NCBI RefSeq assembly: GCF_014876185.1
Contig: NZ_JADALJ010000001.1
Coordinates: 1,116,001 to 1,180,000 of the forward strand
Direction of reading: 5' to 3'
Source: Rufibacter sp. LB8
GTDB lineage: Bacteria; Bacteroidota; Bacteroidia; Cytophagales; Hymenobacteraceae
DNA length: 64,000 nucleotides
Below, piece after piece: positions 52,004-62,200 of the stretch. Each line of letters begins with the position of its first letter. Within the stretch, counting starts at the first letter, position 1. Made by a program: the position numbers and the translations under genes. The notes under the pieces were generated by a model. That model searched no databases. It saw only the letters and a program-made list of their open reading frames with translations, and was not told the DNA's origin.

Positions 52004-53860
52004 TTAACTTTTGCCGGCTGCGCTGGCTGCTGGTGTAGCTTTGGCAATGGCCTGGTAAATGGCGTCTTGTATGCGGCCGCGTATCTTCAATGAAATCAAT
52101 TTGTTAGACACCTTGGGGTGCACCCGGTTACTCAGAAACACATACACCAGTTTGTGCGTGGGGTCTACCCAAACGCAAGTACCAGTGTAGCCGGTGTGGC
52201 CATACGTAGCCGGCGAGGCCAACCTGGACGGATACTGCTGGCTGGTATCTGGGTCCCAGCGGTCAAAGCCCAGGCCTCTGCGGCTCACGTTAGATTGGCG
52301 CGAGGTGAACAGATCTACCGTGGTCGGTTTGAAATACTGCGCGCCACCGTAGGTGCCGCGGTTCAGCATCATCTGGTACAAAATGGCTAAATCATTGGCC
52401 GAGGAAAACAAACCCGCATGCCCGGCAATACCGCCTAACCGCGCCGCGCCACCGTCATGCACGTAGCCTTGCAAAAGCGTTTTCCGGAAATGGGCGTCTT
52501 CCTCGGTGGGTACAATGCGACTTCTGTCAAAGCGGTTCAAGGGTAAAAATCCGGCGGTTTGCATGCCCAGCGGCGCATAAAAACGGCTCTGCACCAATTC
52601 TTCCAAAGGCGCCTCGGCCTGACGTTCCACTACTTCCTTCATGAAATACATGGTGAGGTCTGAGTACACGTATTTGCCGGGCGTGCCCATCTTAGCCGAC
52701 AACATGCGCGGCCAGAGCACTTCTTTGAAATAGCTGTTCCGGAGAAAAAGACTGTCCGAGGCTTTCACGGTGTAGGCACTTGACGGCACTTTCTGCACGT
52801 CCTGGGGCTGCACGGGCAAGCCCACCCCCGCCGGTAAACCCGACTGGTGAAGCAGAACGTCGCGCACGGTTAAATTTTTCTTGTCTGAGTTCCGGACCGA
52901 TGGCACATAGCTGCCCAAAGGCTCGGTCAGCTTCAGTTTATGCCGGTCATACAAATCCATAAGCGCCATGGTGGTGGCCGAAATCTTGGTCACCGACGCC
53001 ACATCAAAAATATCATTGGTGCGGGTAGGCCGGCTTCCGTCATAGGTATGTGCCCCATAGGCCTGGTGAAAAATCACTTTCCCGTCTTTCACTACCATGA
53101 CCACCGCCCCAGGCGCAGCTTTCTCCCTGATGGCTTCCTGTACAATGGCATCAATGGGCACTTTGAGATCATTGGTGGCAATGCCTACTTCCTCCGGCAC
53201 GGTGTACTTCAATCTGGTGACCGCTGTTTTATAACCGGTTCCCGTTTTAAATGCCGCAGAATATGTTTTATCCAGTTGCCCGGTGGACGCCACGCCCCCA
53301 AAGACCAACTGGGCCGCAAACGCTGCCGTCACTGCATTTTCCTGCTCCTGCCAAATCATGGGCACCGATAAACCGTTAGCCAACGGCAAAAGAGTTCTTG
53401 GGCCGTACACCGCCAACACCACGTCTTTCTCTTTCTGGAGTTCCTGTATAAACGAAATGACCGCTTTGTTATCTAACCATGCAGCAGAAACCTGCAACAG
53501 CACCGTCTGGTGAAACTTGAGTTCCTGGTTCAGTACATTCAGCGATGAGTCTGAGACTTGCCCCATTAACCGAAGCGTGTCTACGTTTGTATAAAGCGAA
53601 GCCAGGCTGTCAAAAACTTGTGCTTGCCCAGTCCCCAGATTCACGGAGGCAATCTTTTGGTTCAGGTTTTTGAGCGGCACCAAACCCGTTTGGTTTTGCA
53701 GCAGGACGGCGGTTTTCTGCACTTCCTGTAGTTCCTGCAAATACGTCCGGTTTTTCCTGGCCACGGGCACCTCTGTGGTGAAGGCGCCAAACACCACCAG
53801 GCAGGAAAGCACCAGAGCACAAAGACCGAAGAACGTAAGGTGAGAGTTTCTTTTTGTCAT
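52004..53860 (-). CDS. GH3 C-terminal-like domain fused to a serine beta-lactamase-like domain
   Basis: 618 residues from ATG 53860 (MTKRNSHLTFFGLCALVLSC). After an export signal, residues about 35-190 resemble the C-terminal alpha/beta domain of GH3 beta-N-acetylhexosaminidases (ELQEVQKTAVLLQNQTGLVPLKNL, DVVLAVYGPRTLLPLANG). The GH3 TIM-barrel with its catalytic residues is absent. From about 240 a class C-like serine hydrolase follows: SxxK in VASVTKISATTMALMDLY, YVYSDLTMYF, and GHTGYTGTCVWVDP. Known fusions in Bacteroidota have the full GH3 barrel. Likely exported peptidoglycan or esterase activity (inference). Confidence 0.8.
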   Translation of the reverse strand: MTKRNSHLTFFGLCALVLSCLVVFGAFTTEVPVARKNRTYLQELQEVQKTAVLLQNQTGLVPLKNLNQKIASVNLGTGQAQVFDSLASLYTNVDTLRLMGQVSDSSLNVLNQELKFHQTVLLQVSAAWLDNKAVISFIQELQKEKDVVLAVYGPRTLLPLANGLSVPMIWQEQENAVTAAFAAQLVFGGVASTGQLDKTYSAAFKTGTGYKTAVTRLKYTVPEEVGIATNDLKVPIDAIVQEAIREKAAPGAVVMVVKDGKVIFHQAYGAHTYDGSRPTRTNDIFDVASVTKISATTMALMDLYDRHKLKLTEPLGSYVPSVRNSDKKNLTVRDVLLHQSGLPAGVGLPVQPQDVQKVPSSAYTVKASDSLFLRNSYFKEVLWPRMLSAKMGTPGKYVYSDLTMYFMKEVVERQAEAPLEELVQSRFYAPLGMQTAGFLPLNRFDRSRIVPTEEDAHFRKTLLQGYVHDGGAARLGGIAGHAGLFSSANDLAILYQMMLNRGTYGGAQYFKPTTVDLFTSRQSNVSRRGLGFDRWDPDTSQQYPSRLASPATYGHTGYTGTCVWVDPTHKLVYVFLSNRVHPKVSNKLISLKIRGRIQDAIYQAIAKATPAASAAGKS

Positions 53861-54109
53861 GGACCAGCGGGTTGTCAAAGGCATAATGATAATACAAATA
53901 GCAGAAGGCAAAAGATATGCCGCAGTTCAGAAAACCACGCATCTTCTCTTTTTCTTAAATCCCAATTTACGTAAATCTACCGCGCAGAAAAAGTAATTCA
54001 GTAGAAGTAAGGTGTGCTGACGAACAAATCAACCTCTTCTTCCTTCGTTTAAACTGAAATAGTAAAGAGCGTATTCACGAAAGTCAATCATAAAGCATTT
54101 TCCCAAAGT

Positions 54110-54149
54110 CCGGTTTAGGGCTCATTTTCAGAAATGAGCCCGAAAACGG
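54110..54149. repeat. Dispersed palindrome, copy 19
   Basis: CCGGTTTAGGGCTCATTT left arm with two changes, right arm AAATGAGCCCGAAAACGG; just beyond the pseudouridine synthase gene. Confidence 0.78.
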
Positions 54150-54158
54150 AAATCAATG

Positions 54159-54743
54159 CTACAATTCAAACTGGTCTACTTCCAAGACATGGCCGGACGG
54201 CAGGCTGCCTAAAGTAATCTGCCCAATGCGCACCCGTATGAGTCGTAGGGTGGGAAAGCCGACGGCGGCGGTCATCTTCCGGACCTGGCGGTTTTTGCCT
54301 TCGGTGAGGGTAATGGACACCCAGCTGGTGGGGCCGTGCCGGTCATCGCGCACGCGGCGGCTGCGCTCTGGAAAGGTTGGGGAAGGTTCCAAGATAATCG
54401 CCTGGCACGGGAGCGTGAGGTAAGGTTGTTTTTCATGGGTGATCTCCAGGCCACCGCGGCGCAGTTTTTCCAAGGCCTCAGGGGTGATAAGTCCGTCCAC
54501 CTGCGCGTAGTATTCCTTCTCCACTTTCCGGCTGCGCACGTATTCGCTCATTTTTCCGTTGGTGGTCAGCAAAAGCAAACCTTCGCTGTCTTGGTCTAGC
54601 CTGCCAATCGCCATGGTGCCTTCCGGGAACGGGAACAGATGACCCAGCAGTTTCTTGTTCTTGGGATTACCTTTGAATTGGCTCAAAAAATCAAAGGGTT
54701 TGTGCAGAATGAAATGGCGATTCGGTGGGTCTGTGTCTTGCAA
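54159..54743 (-). CDS. 23S/16S rRNA pseudouridine synthase (RluE/RsuA family)
   Basis: About 194 residues with a probable TTG start at 54743 (MQDTDPPNRHFILHKPF). Family motifs: HFILHKPFDFLSQF, catalytic Asp in IGRLDQDSEGLLLLTTNGK, EKEYYAQVDGLIT and the terminal VSITLTEGKNRQVRKMTAAVGFPTLRLIRVRIG. It converts uridine to pseudouridine in rRNA; the short form without an S4 domain fits RluE. An open extension to 55097 reads a palindrome and the thpR gene in another frame, so it is not part of the protein. A short insert (FPERSRRVRDD) breaks a loop. Confidence 0.87.
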   Translation of the reverse strand: MQDTDPPNRHFILHKPFDFLSQFKGNPKNKKLLGHLFPFPEGTMAIGRLDQDSEGLLLLTTNGKMSEYVRSRKVEKEYYAQVDGLITPEALEKLRRGGLEITHEKQPYLTLPCQAIILEPSPTFPERSRRVRDDRHGPTSWVSITLTEGKNRQVRKMTAAVGFPTLRLIRVRIGQITLGSLPSGHVLEVDQFEL

Positions 54744-54750
54744 AGGGAAT

Positions 54751-54790
54751 CCTGTTTTTGCCCCAATTTCAGGAAATGAGCCCGAAAACG
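54751..54790. repeat. Dispersed palindrome, copy 20 (diverged)
   Basis: CCTGTTTTTGCCCCAATTTC left arm is eroded; right arm AAATGAGCCCGAAAACGG intact. Between the pseudouridine synthase start and thpR end. Confidence 0.65.
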
Positions 54791-54811
54791 GAAATCTGTT
54801 TGGAGAAATGG

Positions 54812-55372
54812 CTACGATTGACGTTTCCCCAACGGAAATTCCTGCAACACAGAATAGACCGGATGCGGCGAAGCCAGGGTAGATTTCCAGAGCGCCAGAG
54901 ACGTCACCGGAAATAGAATTTCCGCAGTTGGTTTTATAATTGGCAATTCTGGCGGTTTGCTTTTTTCTTTCCTGAAACGGCATAAAGTCACGTGCGGAAG
55001 AAAATTGTCCTACTTGCGCGCCGGCGCGCCGGTTAGGGCCTGTGTTACCTCGCGGCTCAACTGAGCAAAAGCCGAACGCTGCTGAAAACGCGCCCAAACC
55101 AACCTGGGAGATTGGAGGCTAGGTCCCGGCTCTACCTGCTCCAGCGTTAACGTAAACTCCACATGCCGCTGCGCAATGTCCGCCAGTTTCTCCAGAATAC
55201 CTGGCTTCTGCTGCGCAGCCACGTTCCCGATGAAGAAAAGCGTGAGGTGCAAATTATCATCGGGCACCGGCCGGACAGCGGGGTGGTCAAACGCATGCCG
55301 CGCCTTGATCAGGTAGTTCTTCAATTCCTGGGGAAGTGCCGCGGCCACAAAAAGTCTGAGGGTGTCTTGCAT
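54812..55372 (-). pseudogene. thpR: RNA 2',3'-cyclic phosphodiesterase interrupted by an amber codon
   Basis: 2H phosphoesterase of the ThpR/LigT family. The first 120 codons (MQDTLRLFVAAALPQELKNY ... DNLHLTLFFIGNV, first HxT motif) end at TAG (55010-55012). Directly after it, in the same frame, are about 65 codons that contain the second motif (DNFLPHVTLCRFRKEKS) and the C-terminal SLALWKSTLASPHPVYSVLQEF, to a TAG at 54812. Total about 185 codons, the usual family length. So the gene is whole apart from one in-frame stop; a single substitution from Gln, Glu or Lys would create it. Confidence 0.85.
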
Positions 55373-55903
55373 AGCCTAAAGTATTCAAGTTCTACTGGAA
55401 CACATATTTATACGGAAAGTGCTTGCCTTTATTAGGATAAAATGTGGCTTCAGTTACACTGCAGAGTACCTGAGAAAAGTCTTTTTGAAGACACGTACTA
55501 CTTTGCTTCTGTCGTGCACGATTATTCCATTGTGCAAAGACGCAAGGTGTTGCGTCTCTACAGTTGCTGATTCAACCCCACAGCTGCCACTTCACTAGTG
55601 GCGGTGGTGGTGAGGCCGTGGGTTTAGGGTCCCAATTGAGAAAATATTGTGTGTTTTTAAATTGGGAGACTGCCACCTTGATTCTCTTTCCCAACCTCAA
55701 AAACCACCCAGCAGCGTGGCTTTCAATAACCTTACACAAATGGTTTATGCGTTGATATCAGAGATGGTCTGTAAAAGTAAATGCATGGGCAAAAGTTGCT
55801 CCGGAAGGCTCCCTTCACCTTACTGAACTCTTTCTGTAAAAGTTAGCTTACCTTGTACAAACTACTGCCAAAATACCGACCTTTGCAGTTCTTTTTATTC
55901 CCC
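55373..55903. other. Intergenic region with one short palindrome
   Basis: About 530 bases without a convincing coding frame. It contains the GACGCAA palindrome at 55538-55557. A 63-codon open stretch near 55564 shows no family pattern. Confidence 0.45.
55538..55557. repeat. GACGCAA palindrome, second copy
   Basis: AGACGCAAGGTGTTGCGTCT followed by CTACAG; the complement shares about 22 of 26 bases with the element inside hsdM at 36.5 kb. Confidence 0.75.
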
Positions 55904-56368
55904 ATGCTAGATGTCCTGATTTACACGTTTCTATTGAGTATTTCGCCGTTGGGCGAAGCGCGGGCGGGCATTCCTTATGCTGTTCTGAATGATATTCCCA
56001 TTTTCTGGGCCTTTCTGGTGGGGCTGTTGGGCAACCTGCTTATTTTTCCGCTCATCATGTGGCTCATTGACACGTTCAGCCAAAAACTTTGGCCCAACCG
56101 TCGTTACCGGAAGGGAGTGGTGCATTTTTCCCGCCGGGCTAAGAAAGGCGTGGGTGGCAGCGTAGAGAAATACGGTTTCTGGGGCCTGATGGTGTTTGTG
56201 ATGATTCCGCTGCCCGGGACAGGGGCCTACATGGGCGCCATAGCTGCTTACGTTCTAAAGATTGAGCGCCGAAAAGCCTTTCTTGCCACCAGTCTGGGAG
56301 TTCTTGTCTCCTGCGTTATCATGGCAGTGGGGTCTTACTACGGCAATTTAGGCCTTGACTCTCTGTAG
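55904..56368 (+). CDS. COG2426 small multidrug-export-family membrane protein
   Basis: About 154 residues from ATG 55904 (MLDVLIYTFLLSISPLGEARAGIPYAV; ATG 55853 possible). Matches the Sm_multidrug_ex family (COG2426): SISPLGEARAGIPYAV, helices at about 5-20, 30-55 and 90-115 (FWGLMVFVMIPLPGTGAYMGAIAAYVL) and a final helix. The transport role is suggested by name only; function is unproven. Single gene upstream of a cation exchanger gene. Confidence 0.85.
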   Translation: MLDVLIYTFLLSISPLGEARAGIPYAVLNDIPIFWAFLVGLLGNLLIFPLIMWLIDTFSQKLWPNRRYRKGVVHFSRRAKKGVGGSVEKYGFWGLMVFVMIPLPGTGAYMGAIAAYVLKIERRKAFLATSLGVLVSCVIMAVGSYYGNLGLDSL

Positions 56369-56510
56369 TGGCAGGTGTAGATAGCCTGACTAGTGGTGAT
56401 CCCTGCATTCTCATCCCTTTCTTATACCTTGCCGTTTTATAGAAGGAAATATTTTTTAGAATGCTTTCCAACTCTCACATTCCCTTGTTTGGAAAGGAAC
56501 ACATAGAACT

Positions 56511-57467
56511 ATGGTTGATATTCTGTTGCTGTTGGCGGGGTTTGTAGCCCTTATTTTCGGGGCCGATAAATTAGTAGATGCTGCCTCTAGCCTGGCCACG
56601 CGCTTTGGTATTCCTAACATTGTGATCGGGTTGACCATTGTGGCTTTCGGGACCTCGGCCCCGGAGATGGTGGTGAACGTGATTGCCGCCCTTGACCAGA
56701 AAACAGAAATGGTGCTGGGCAATGTATTGGGCAGCAATATCTTTAATGTGCTTGCTATTTTAGGGATTTCGGCCCTCATTTTCCCGCTAACGGTCAAGAC
56801 CAATACCACCTGGTTAGAAATACCGCTGAGTTTGCTGGCCGCCGTGACGGTCTTCATTCTTGCCAATGATGTGTTCCTGGATGGTGCCACCGCCAACTTT
56901 ATTACCCGAAGTGAAGGCTTGGTGCTCCTGCTGTTCTTCTGCATCTTTTTGGTGTATAACCTCAAGATTGCCCAGAACACACCCAATGAAGAAGAAACCG
57001 AAACCCTCTTATACACGCCGCTAAAAGCAACTTTATTTATTCTCCTGGGTTTGGCTGGGTTGATTATAGGCGGTCAACTGATTGTGACCAGCGCCACCAG
57101 TATGGCAGTGGCCTTCGGGCTTTCTGAACGTATCATTGGCCTTACCATTGTGTCTGTGGGCACCTCCTTGCCAGAACTTGCCACCTCTATTGTGGCGGTC
57201 CGGAAGCGGAATGTAGACATTGCCATCGGGAATGTAGTGGGGTCTAATATCTTCAATATCTTCCTGGTACTGGGTCTTTCCACCATAATCACTCCCCTGC
57301 CGGTGCTGCCTACTTCCATGACCGATGTGGTGGTCAATATTGGCGCCAGCCTTTTGTTGTTTATCTTTATTTTCACAGGCCGGGGCAGGCGCCTATCCCG
57401 CTGGGAAGGAGCGGTTCTGCTTTCTTTGTACATCGGTTACCTGGCTCTTTTGATAATTCAGGAATAA
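56511..57467 (+). CDS. Calcium/sodium antiporter (CaCA/YrbG family)
   Basis: 318 residues, ten membrane helices in two inverted repeats. Each half has the cation-binding alpha repeat: first GTSAPEMVVNVIAALDQK with GNVLGSNIFNVLAILG, second GTSLPELATSIVAVRKRN with GNVVGSNIFNIFLVLG. It exchanges Ca2+ (or K+-linked) for Na+/H+ across the inner membrane. Length and motifs are standard. Single gene. Confidence 0.93.
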   Translation: MVDILLLLAGFVALIFGADKLVDAASSLATRFGIPNIVIGLTIVAFGTSAPEMVVNVIAALDQKTEMVLGNVLGSNIFNVLAILGISALIFPLTVKTNTTWLEIPLSLLAAVTVFILANDVFLDGATANFITRSEGLVLLLFFCIFLVYNLKIAQNTPNEEETETLLYTPLKATLFILLGLAGLIIGGQLIVTSATSMAVAFGLSERIIGLTIVSVGTSLPELATSIVAVRKRNVDIAIGNVVGSNIFNIFLVLGLSTIITPLPVLPTSMTDVVVNIGASLLLFIFIFTGRGRRLSRWEGAVLLSLYIGYLALLIIQE

Positions 57468-57591
57468 CCTGGATCGGCTTTTCTTCCAATAATATGCTAC
57501 TACCCGGCTAACCTGAAATATTCTGACTATAAAAGCCTTCAGTTTATTTCTTAACCCCGAAACCTATCTCCACAGCGTACCAAACTTACTT

Positions 57592-57633
57592 TCCTGTTTT
57601 TGGCCCCATTTCCAGAAATGAAGCCAAAAACGC
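57592..57633. repeat. Dispersed palindrome, copy 21 (diverged)
   Basis: CTGTTTTTGGCCCCATTTCC arm with AAATGAAGCCAAAAACG opposite; internally compensating changes keep part of the stem (GGCCCC/GAAGCC mismatch). Confidence 0.6.
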
Positions 57634-57722
57634 AAAGTTGCTAGCACTAGAAGTTATTTAATTGAAAACCCTAAACACGTTCAGCCCTGATGTTTAACCA
57701 GTTACCAGTGGACTGAAAAAAG

Positions 57723-57773
57723 AAGCGGCTCTGGAAGGTATGTTAAATAAGAACATACCCTCCAGAGCCGCTT
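57723..57773. terminator. Long hairpin terminator
   Basis: Stem of about 22 bases: AAGCGGCTCTGGA and GGTATGTT with complement, a single bulge, loop AAATAA. Beyond the 3' end of the DUF2911 gene on the minus strand; convergent with the exchanger. Confidence 0.85.
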
Positions 57774-57801
57774 CTAATTTAATGATATAGTTTCCCTCTT
57801 T

Positions 57802-58338
57802 CTACTTGATGGAAACCGGCACTTCCAGGTTTTCCCACAGCAGCGAGAAGCCTTTGCTGTTGATGGCGTACAACAAGCGCTCGTTCATTTCCTTCGATTT
57901 CTTAGGCTTCACGTTTACGGTGAGCACGTTGTTAGCTGGGTCAAAGTTGGCGCCTTGCCGGGTGGTTCCCCACTGTCCGGTCTGCGAATTGAAGATGATT
58001 TGCCATTCTTTCTCACCTGGTACCATAAACACGCTGTACTTGCCGGCTTTCAGAGTTTTACCTTCTACTGTGATGTCTTGGTCAGTGGTGAAGGTGGTGG
58101 CCTCGTTGGCACCCGCTCTCCAGGCTTTTCCGGCTGGCGCCAGGTCTGCCCACACGTTTCGGCCTTTCACCGCTGGGCTGCTGTAGGCGATGGTAATGTT
58201 GGCTTTCCCTACTTTTCCGGTGGCGGTAGCCGCTGGGCTGGCCTTCGGTTTGGGCGCGTCTTGCCCAAACACCTGAGCGGTCATTGCGAACAGGAAAAGC
58301 ATTGTCAGCAAAAAGCTGTTTTTCTTAGGAGTGTTCAT
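57802..58338 (-). CDS. DUF2911 secreted protein
   Basis: 178 residues with a signal peptide (TAQVFGQ, about 1-23). Matches DUF2911: KVGKANITIAYSSPAVKGRNVWADLAPAGKAWRAGANEATTFTTD followed by VEGKTLKAGKYSVFMVPGEKEWQIIFN. The family is common and uncharacterised in Bacteroidota, expected to be a periplasmic or secreted beta-sandwich. Single gene with its own long terminator. Confidence 0.88.
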   Translation of the reverse strand: MNTPKKNSFLLTMLFLFAMTAQVFGQDAPKPKASPAATATGKVGKANITIAYSSPAVKGRNVWADLAPAGKAWRAGANEATTFTTDQDITVEGKTLKAGKYSVFMVPGEKEWQIIFNSQTGQWGTTRQGANFDPANNVLTVNVKPKKSKEMNERLLYAINSKGFSLLWENLEVPVSIK

Positions 58339-58566
58339 GTGGTGCTTTAGTTAATTGTTGATGAAAGATAAGGAATTACTTAATACAAAATAGCTACATC
58401 AAGAACGGTGATGGTCCCTTGTCTGGTATAACTCAGCTAAGGGCCTTTAGTTTTCTAGGCAAGCACTTAATTGTAACGAATAGTTAAAGAGCTGCAACGT
58501 AAAACTTATGGTTTTACGTTGCAGTATATACCACTGATATATACCTTTATAAAAAACGTTCAAGCC

Positions 58567-58800
58567 ATGAGGAATTTATCTTTAAAACTAGAGGACACAA
58601 TTTTCCAGGAAACCGAAAGTCTACTGGGCCAACTTCAGACCAACCGGAACCGCTATATCAATGAAGCGCTAGAGTTCTACAACAAATTGCAGAAGCGCCG
58701 CCTGCTGGCCAAGCAACTGAGCAAAGAGTCAACCTTAGTGGCCAACGAGTCACTCTCAGTATTGAAGGAATTTGAGGCGTTGGAAGACAATGAAGCCTAA
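58567..58800 (+). CDS. Antitoxin-like ribbon-helix-helix protein
   Basis: About 77 residues from ATG 58567 (MRNLSLKLEDTIFQETESLL). It starts with a short beta strand and then two helices, ESLLGQLQTNRNRYINEALEFYNKLQKRRLL, as in ribbon-helix-helix antitoxins. An acidic tail (FEALEDNEA) is the usual toxin-binding part. Its stop overlaps the next gene's start by 11 bases, the normal layout of a toxin-antitoxin operon. It likely represses its own operon. Confidence 0.75.
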   Translation: MRNLSLKLEDTIFQETESLLGQLQTNRNRYINEALEFYNKLQKRRLLAKQLSKESTLVANESLSVLKEFEALEDNEA

Positions 58801-59137
58801 GCAGTTTGAGGTCTGGGTGGCGGACCTTAACCCCAGAATTGGCACCGAAACCGGCAAAGTCCGCCCCGTGGTCATTCTCCAAACCGACCTCCTGAACAAA
58901 ACTCACCCTTCTACCATCATCTGCCCCATTACTATCAACGTGCAACCCGAGGCGGAGATTCTGCGAGTGCACCTGCCCAAAGGCACCGCCAACGTGAAAG
59001 AAGCCTGCGACATCATGATAGACCAAATCAGAGCCATTGACAACTCCAGACTTGTGCGCAAGATTGGTCAGTTAGAGGAGGAACTGCGGCAGAAGATAAA
59101 GGAAAATGTGCGGATTGTGCTGGATTTAGATGTGTAA
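58790..59137 (+). CDS. MazF/PemK-family toxin
   Basis: About 115 residues from ATG 58790 (MKPKQFEVWVADLNPRIGTETGKVRPVVI). MazF/PemK RNase fold: DLNPRIGTETGKVRPVVILQTD (Arg/Gly core), STIICPITINVQ, VHLPKGTANVKEACDIMIDQIRAID (Arg and Thr/Ser at the active site) and VRKIGQLEEEL. It cuts single-stranded mRNA when free of antitoxin. Overlaps the antitoxin gene. A standard type II module. Confidence 0.9.
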   Translation: MKPKQFEVWVADLNPRIGTETGKVRPVVILQTDLLNKTHPSTIICPITINVQPEAEILRVHLPKGTANVKEACDIMIDQIRAIDNSRLVRKIGQLEEELRQKIKENVRIVLDLDV

Positions 59138-59257
59138 AGTTCTTGTCAAATATTTATAACTACCTAAGCCTTAGAGCAATTAAGTAGCCATTAAATGTAT
59201 AAATGAGAAAGGCCATGGAAATTGCTCTACAATGGCCTTCTCTTCTAAATAGAAACA

Positions 59258-62200
59258 CTAATCCCTGTTATACAACCACGTCCATTCCTTCAACTGCTCC
59301 TCCGTCTGCTTGGTAATCTGCCCGGGCAGTAACCGCCAGCCCCAGTTGCCGGATGAACTGCCGGGTGTGTTCATGCGGCCTTGTTCATCAATGCCCAGCA
59401 CATCTTGGATGGGCAGAATGGCGGTTTTTGCCACCGAGGCGTAGGCCAGGCGCGCCATCACCCAATAAATATCCTCCTCACTCAGTTCACGGCCCACGTA
59501 GTGCTCAATTTGCTGGTGGTGTTCTTTGCCTTCTTGCCGGTACCAGCCCAGCGTGGTGTTGTTGTCATGGGTGCCAGTGTAGGCAATAAAGTTACGGGCG
59601 TAGTTGTGCGGCATGTAGTCGTTCTGCGGCATTTCATCACCCCACGCGAATTGCAGAATCTTCATGCCAGGTAGGTTGAAATCATCGCGCAGCTTGAGCA
59701 CCAGGTCATTGATTTCACCCAAGTCTTCGGCAATGAACGGAAGGCTGCCCAGTTCCTTCTCCACGAAGGTGAAGAAATCGCCCCCCGGCCCAATTCTCCA
59801 CTCCCCGTTCTTGGCGGTTTCTTCGCCGGCGGGCACTTCCCAATAATCAGCGAAGGCTCTGAAATGGTCTAGCCGCACCAGGTCATAGAGTTCCATGTTC
59901 TTGCGAAGTCGGCCTATCCACCAGCTGTAGTCTTGCTCTTTGAGCGCCTCCCAGTTGAACACCGGCATGCCCCAGAGCTGGCCATCTTCCGAGAAATCAT
60001 CGGGCGGCACGCCGGCCACGCCGGTCATGTTCCCTTCCTCGTCCACCGCAAAAATGGCCCGGTTGCCCCACACATCCACGCTGTCATAGCTGATGTAGAA
60101 CGGCATATCCCCGAACATCTGGATGCCGCGGTTGTTGCAGTAGTTGCGCAGCCGCATCCATTGCTTATGGAAGATGAACTGCACCCACTTGATTTTTTCC
60201 AGCGCCTCTGCGTTTTCCTGCGCCAACTGTTCCAAGGCTTCAGCTTCGCGGTTTTTATACTTGTCTTCCCACTGCAACCAGGCCGCACTCCCGTTCTGCT
60301 CCTTCAGCAACACGTAATACGCGAAGTCCTGCAGCCAGGCCGCCTCAGACCCGCAATAGTCTACAAACTGCTGCTTGAGCGTGGCAAAGTCACCGGCAGT
60401 ATAGGTTTGCCAGGCTTTCTCCAGCAGTTCTTCTTTGCGTTGCCGAACCTGTTCATAGTCCACGCTGCCGGTCTGGGGCAAGTGGTACGTTGGCAGTTCC
60501 GCCGCCTTCAGCAAACCATCCTTGGCCAACAACTCAGGAGAAATCAGAAGCGGGTTTCCGGCGCGGCTGGAGATGGAACTATATGGCGAATAGCCTTGAC
60601 CTTCCTCAATGGGATTGAGCGGGAGCAGCTGCCAGTATTTTTGGTTACTGGCCTGCAGAAAATCAGCGAACTTTCTGGCCTCGGGCCCTAAATCCCCAAT
60701 CCCGAAAGGCGAAGGCAAAGACGTGATGTGCAGCAAAATTCCCGCGCCGCGCTCGTTCTGGGCCTGCAACTTGAGCAAGGCCAGCGGAAAAATCCCGAAC
60801 AAATCAGACACCCGCAGTTCATGCGCGTATTTGCCGCTGGAGCGTACCAACAGGTCCTGCCAATCTTTGGGCGCTTCCTCTGGTATAATGACTTTTGTGT
60901 CTTTCCAGTCTATCTTTTCAATAGTGTCTACGCCCTGCTTTTTGGCAAGCGCCGCTAAATGCAGAGGCACCGCCACCACGTACCACGTCTGCAAATGCTT
61001 TCGCACATAGGCCAGCACGTGCTCTTTGTATTCCCCTTCTACCTCTAAAGGCAAATAAGAACCTTTGGCGAAAAGGGCAGGATTGTTTTTGCGTTCTGTG
61101 AAGAGCGAGCGGGTGAGCCAGAGTTTGATGCGGGCGTCATGCCGGTTTTCCCAGAGTTCTTCCCAGAGCCGCTCTTGCTTGTTCAAATCATAGTCATTGA
61201 GTTCTTCCAGCCAGGATTGACGCTTCTGGTAATCCACGGCCCGGCGGTTGTCGGGGTCAACCAGGCTGAAGTCCCAGAGTTCGGTGCCTTGGTACACATC
61301 TGGAATGCCGGGAGCGGTAAATTTTAGCAGCAACTGGCTCAGTGAATTCACAATACCGAAGTCGACCGTTTTTGCCCTCCATTTCTCAAACGCAGCCCAA
61401 AACGGACGGCTCTTGTATAACAGTTTCACCGCGAAGGCTTTGGTAGCCGCCTCGTACTCCTCGTTTGGTGTGGTCCAGTTGGAATGGGTTTTGGCTTCGC
61501 GCAGCGCCTTTTGCAGGTATTCCTGCACGCGGTTCTCAAAATCATCTTCGTCCTGGCCCGGCATAGGGAACGCGCCCGCCAAGGTCTGGTAAATCAAGTA
61601 TTCATCGTTCACGGTGGGCGCGCCGTTTTCTTTCAGATCGGCGTTGAGTTGTTGCCAATCCTGCACGGCAGCGGCCCATTCCTCGGGTAGTTCAGTGAGC
61701 ACGTTCAGGCGGGCGCGCACGTCTTCGCCGCGTTTGGTGTCATGCGTGGAGGTGCCGTTAAGGGCCAGCGGCCATTTCTGCTGCCGGTCTTGCATGGCGG
61801 CATGGAATTCTTCCGCAGTCATCCCGAACGTCTCTGGCGCATCGCCTACTTCATTATGGCCAATAAAGCGATTGTAGGTGTACATGAGCGTATCTTCCAC
61901 GCCCTTCGCCATTAACGGTCCGCTGAACTGCATCCAGCGCTGGTAAAACTGGAGCGCGCGCTGTTGGTATGTGTCGTCTTCCCCTTCGGGTGCGGAGCCC
62001 AGCACTACTTTTTCTAAAATCTCCACGGCGCCGGTTAAGTCTGGCTTTTGTTCTCTGATGACGTTGAAGATGTTCTGTACTTCTTCGGCCTCTGCTCCAT
62101 CTAGCGGCATTTGGTTTCCATAATACCGGTACACAGGGCATTGAATCAGGAATTCGCCAATGGCAGCTTTCAGGTTTTCCGGCGAAACTATTCCCAGCAC

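Noticed and set aside
54744..55097. Long N-terminal extension of the pseudouridine synthase
   Set aside because: It reads the thpR pseudogene in a different frame and a palindrome; the family sequence begins near the TTG at 54743.
55564..55755. A 63-codon open frame in the 55.4-55.9 kb gap
   Set aside because: No family resemblance, no promoter and unlike neighbours in composition.
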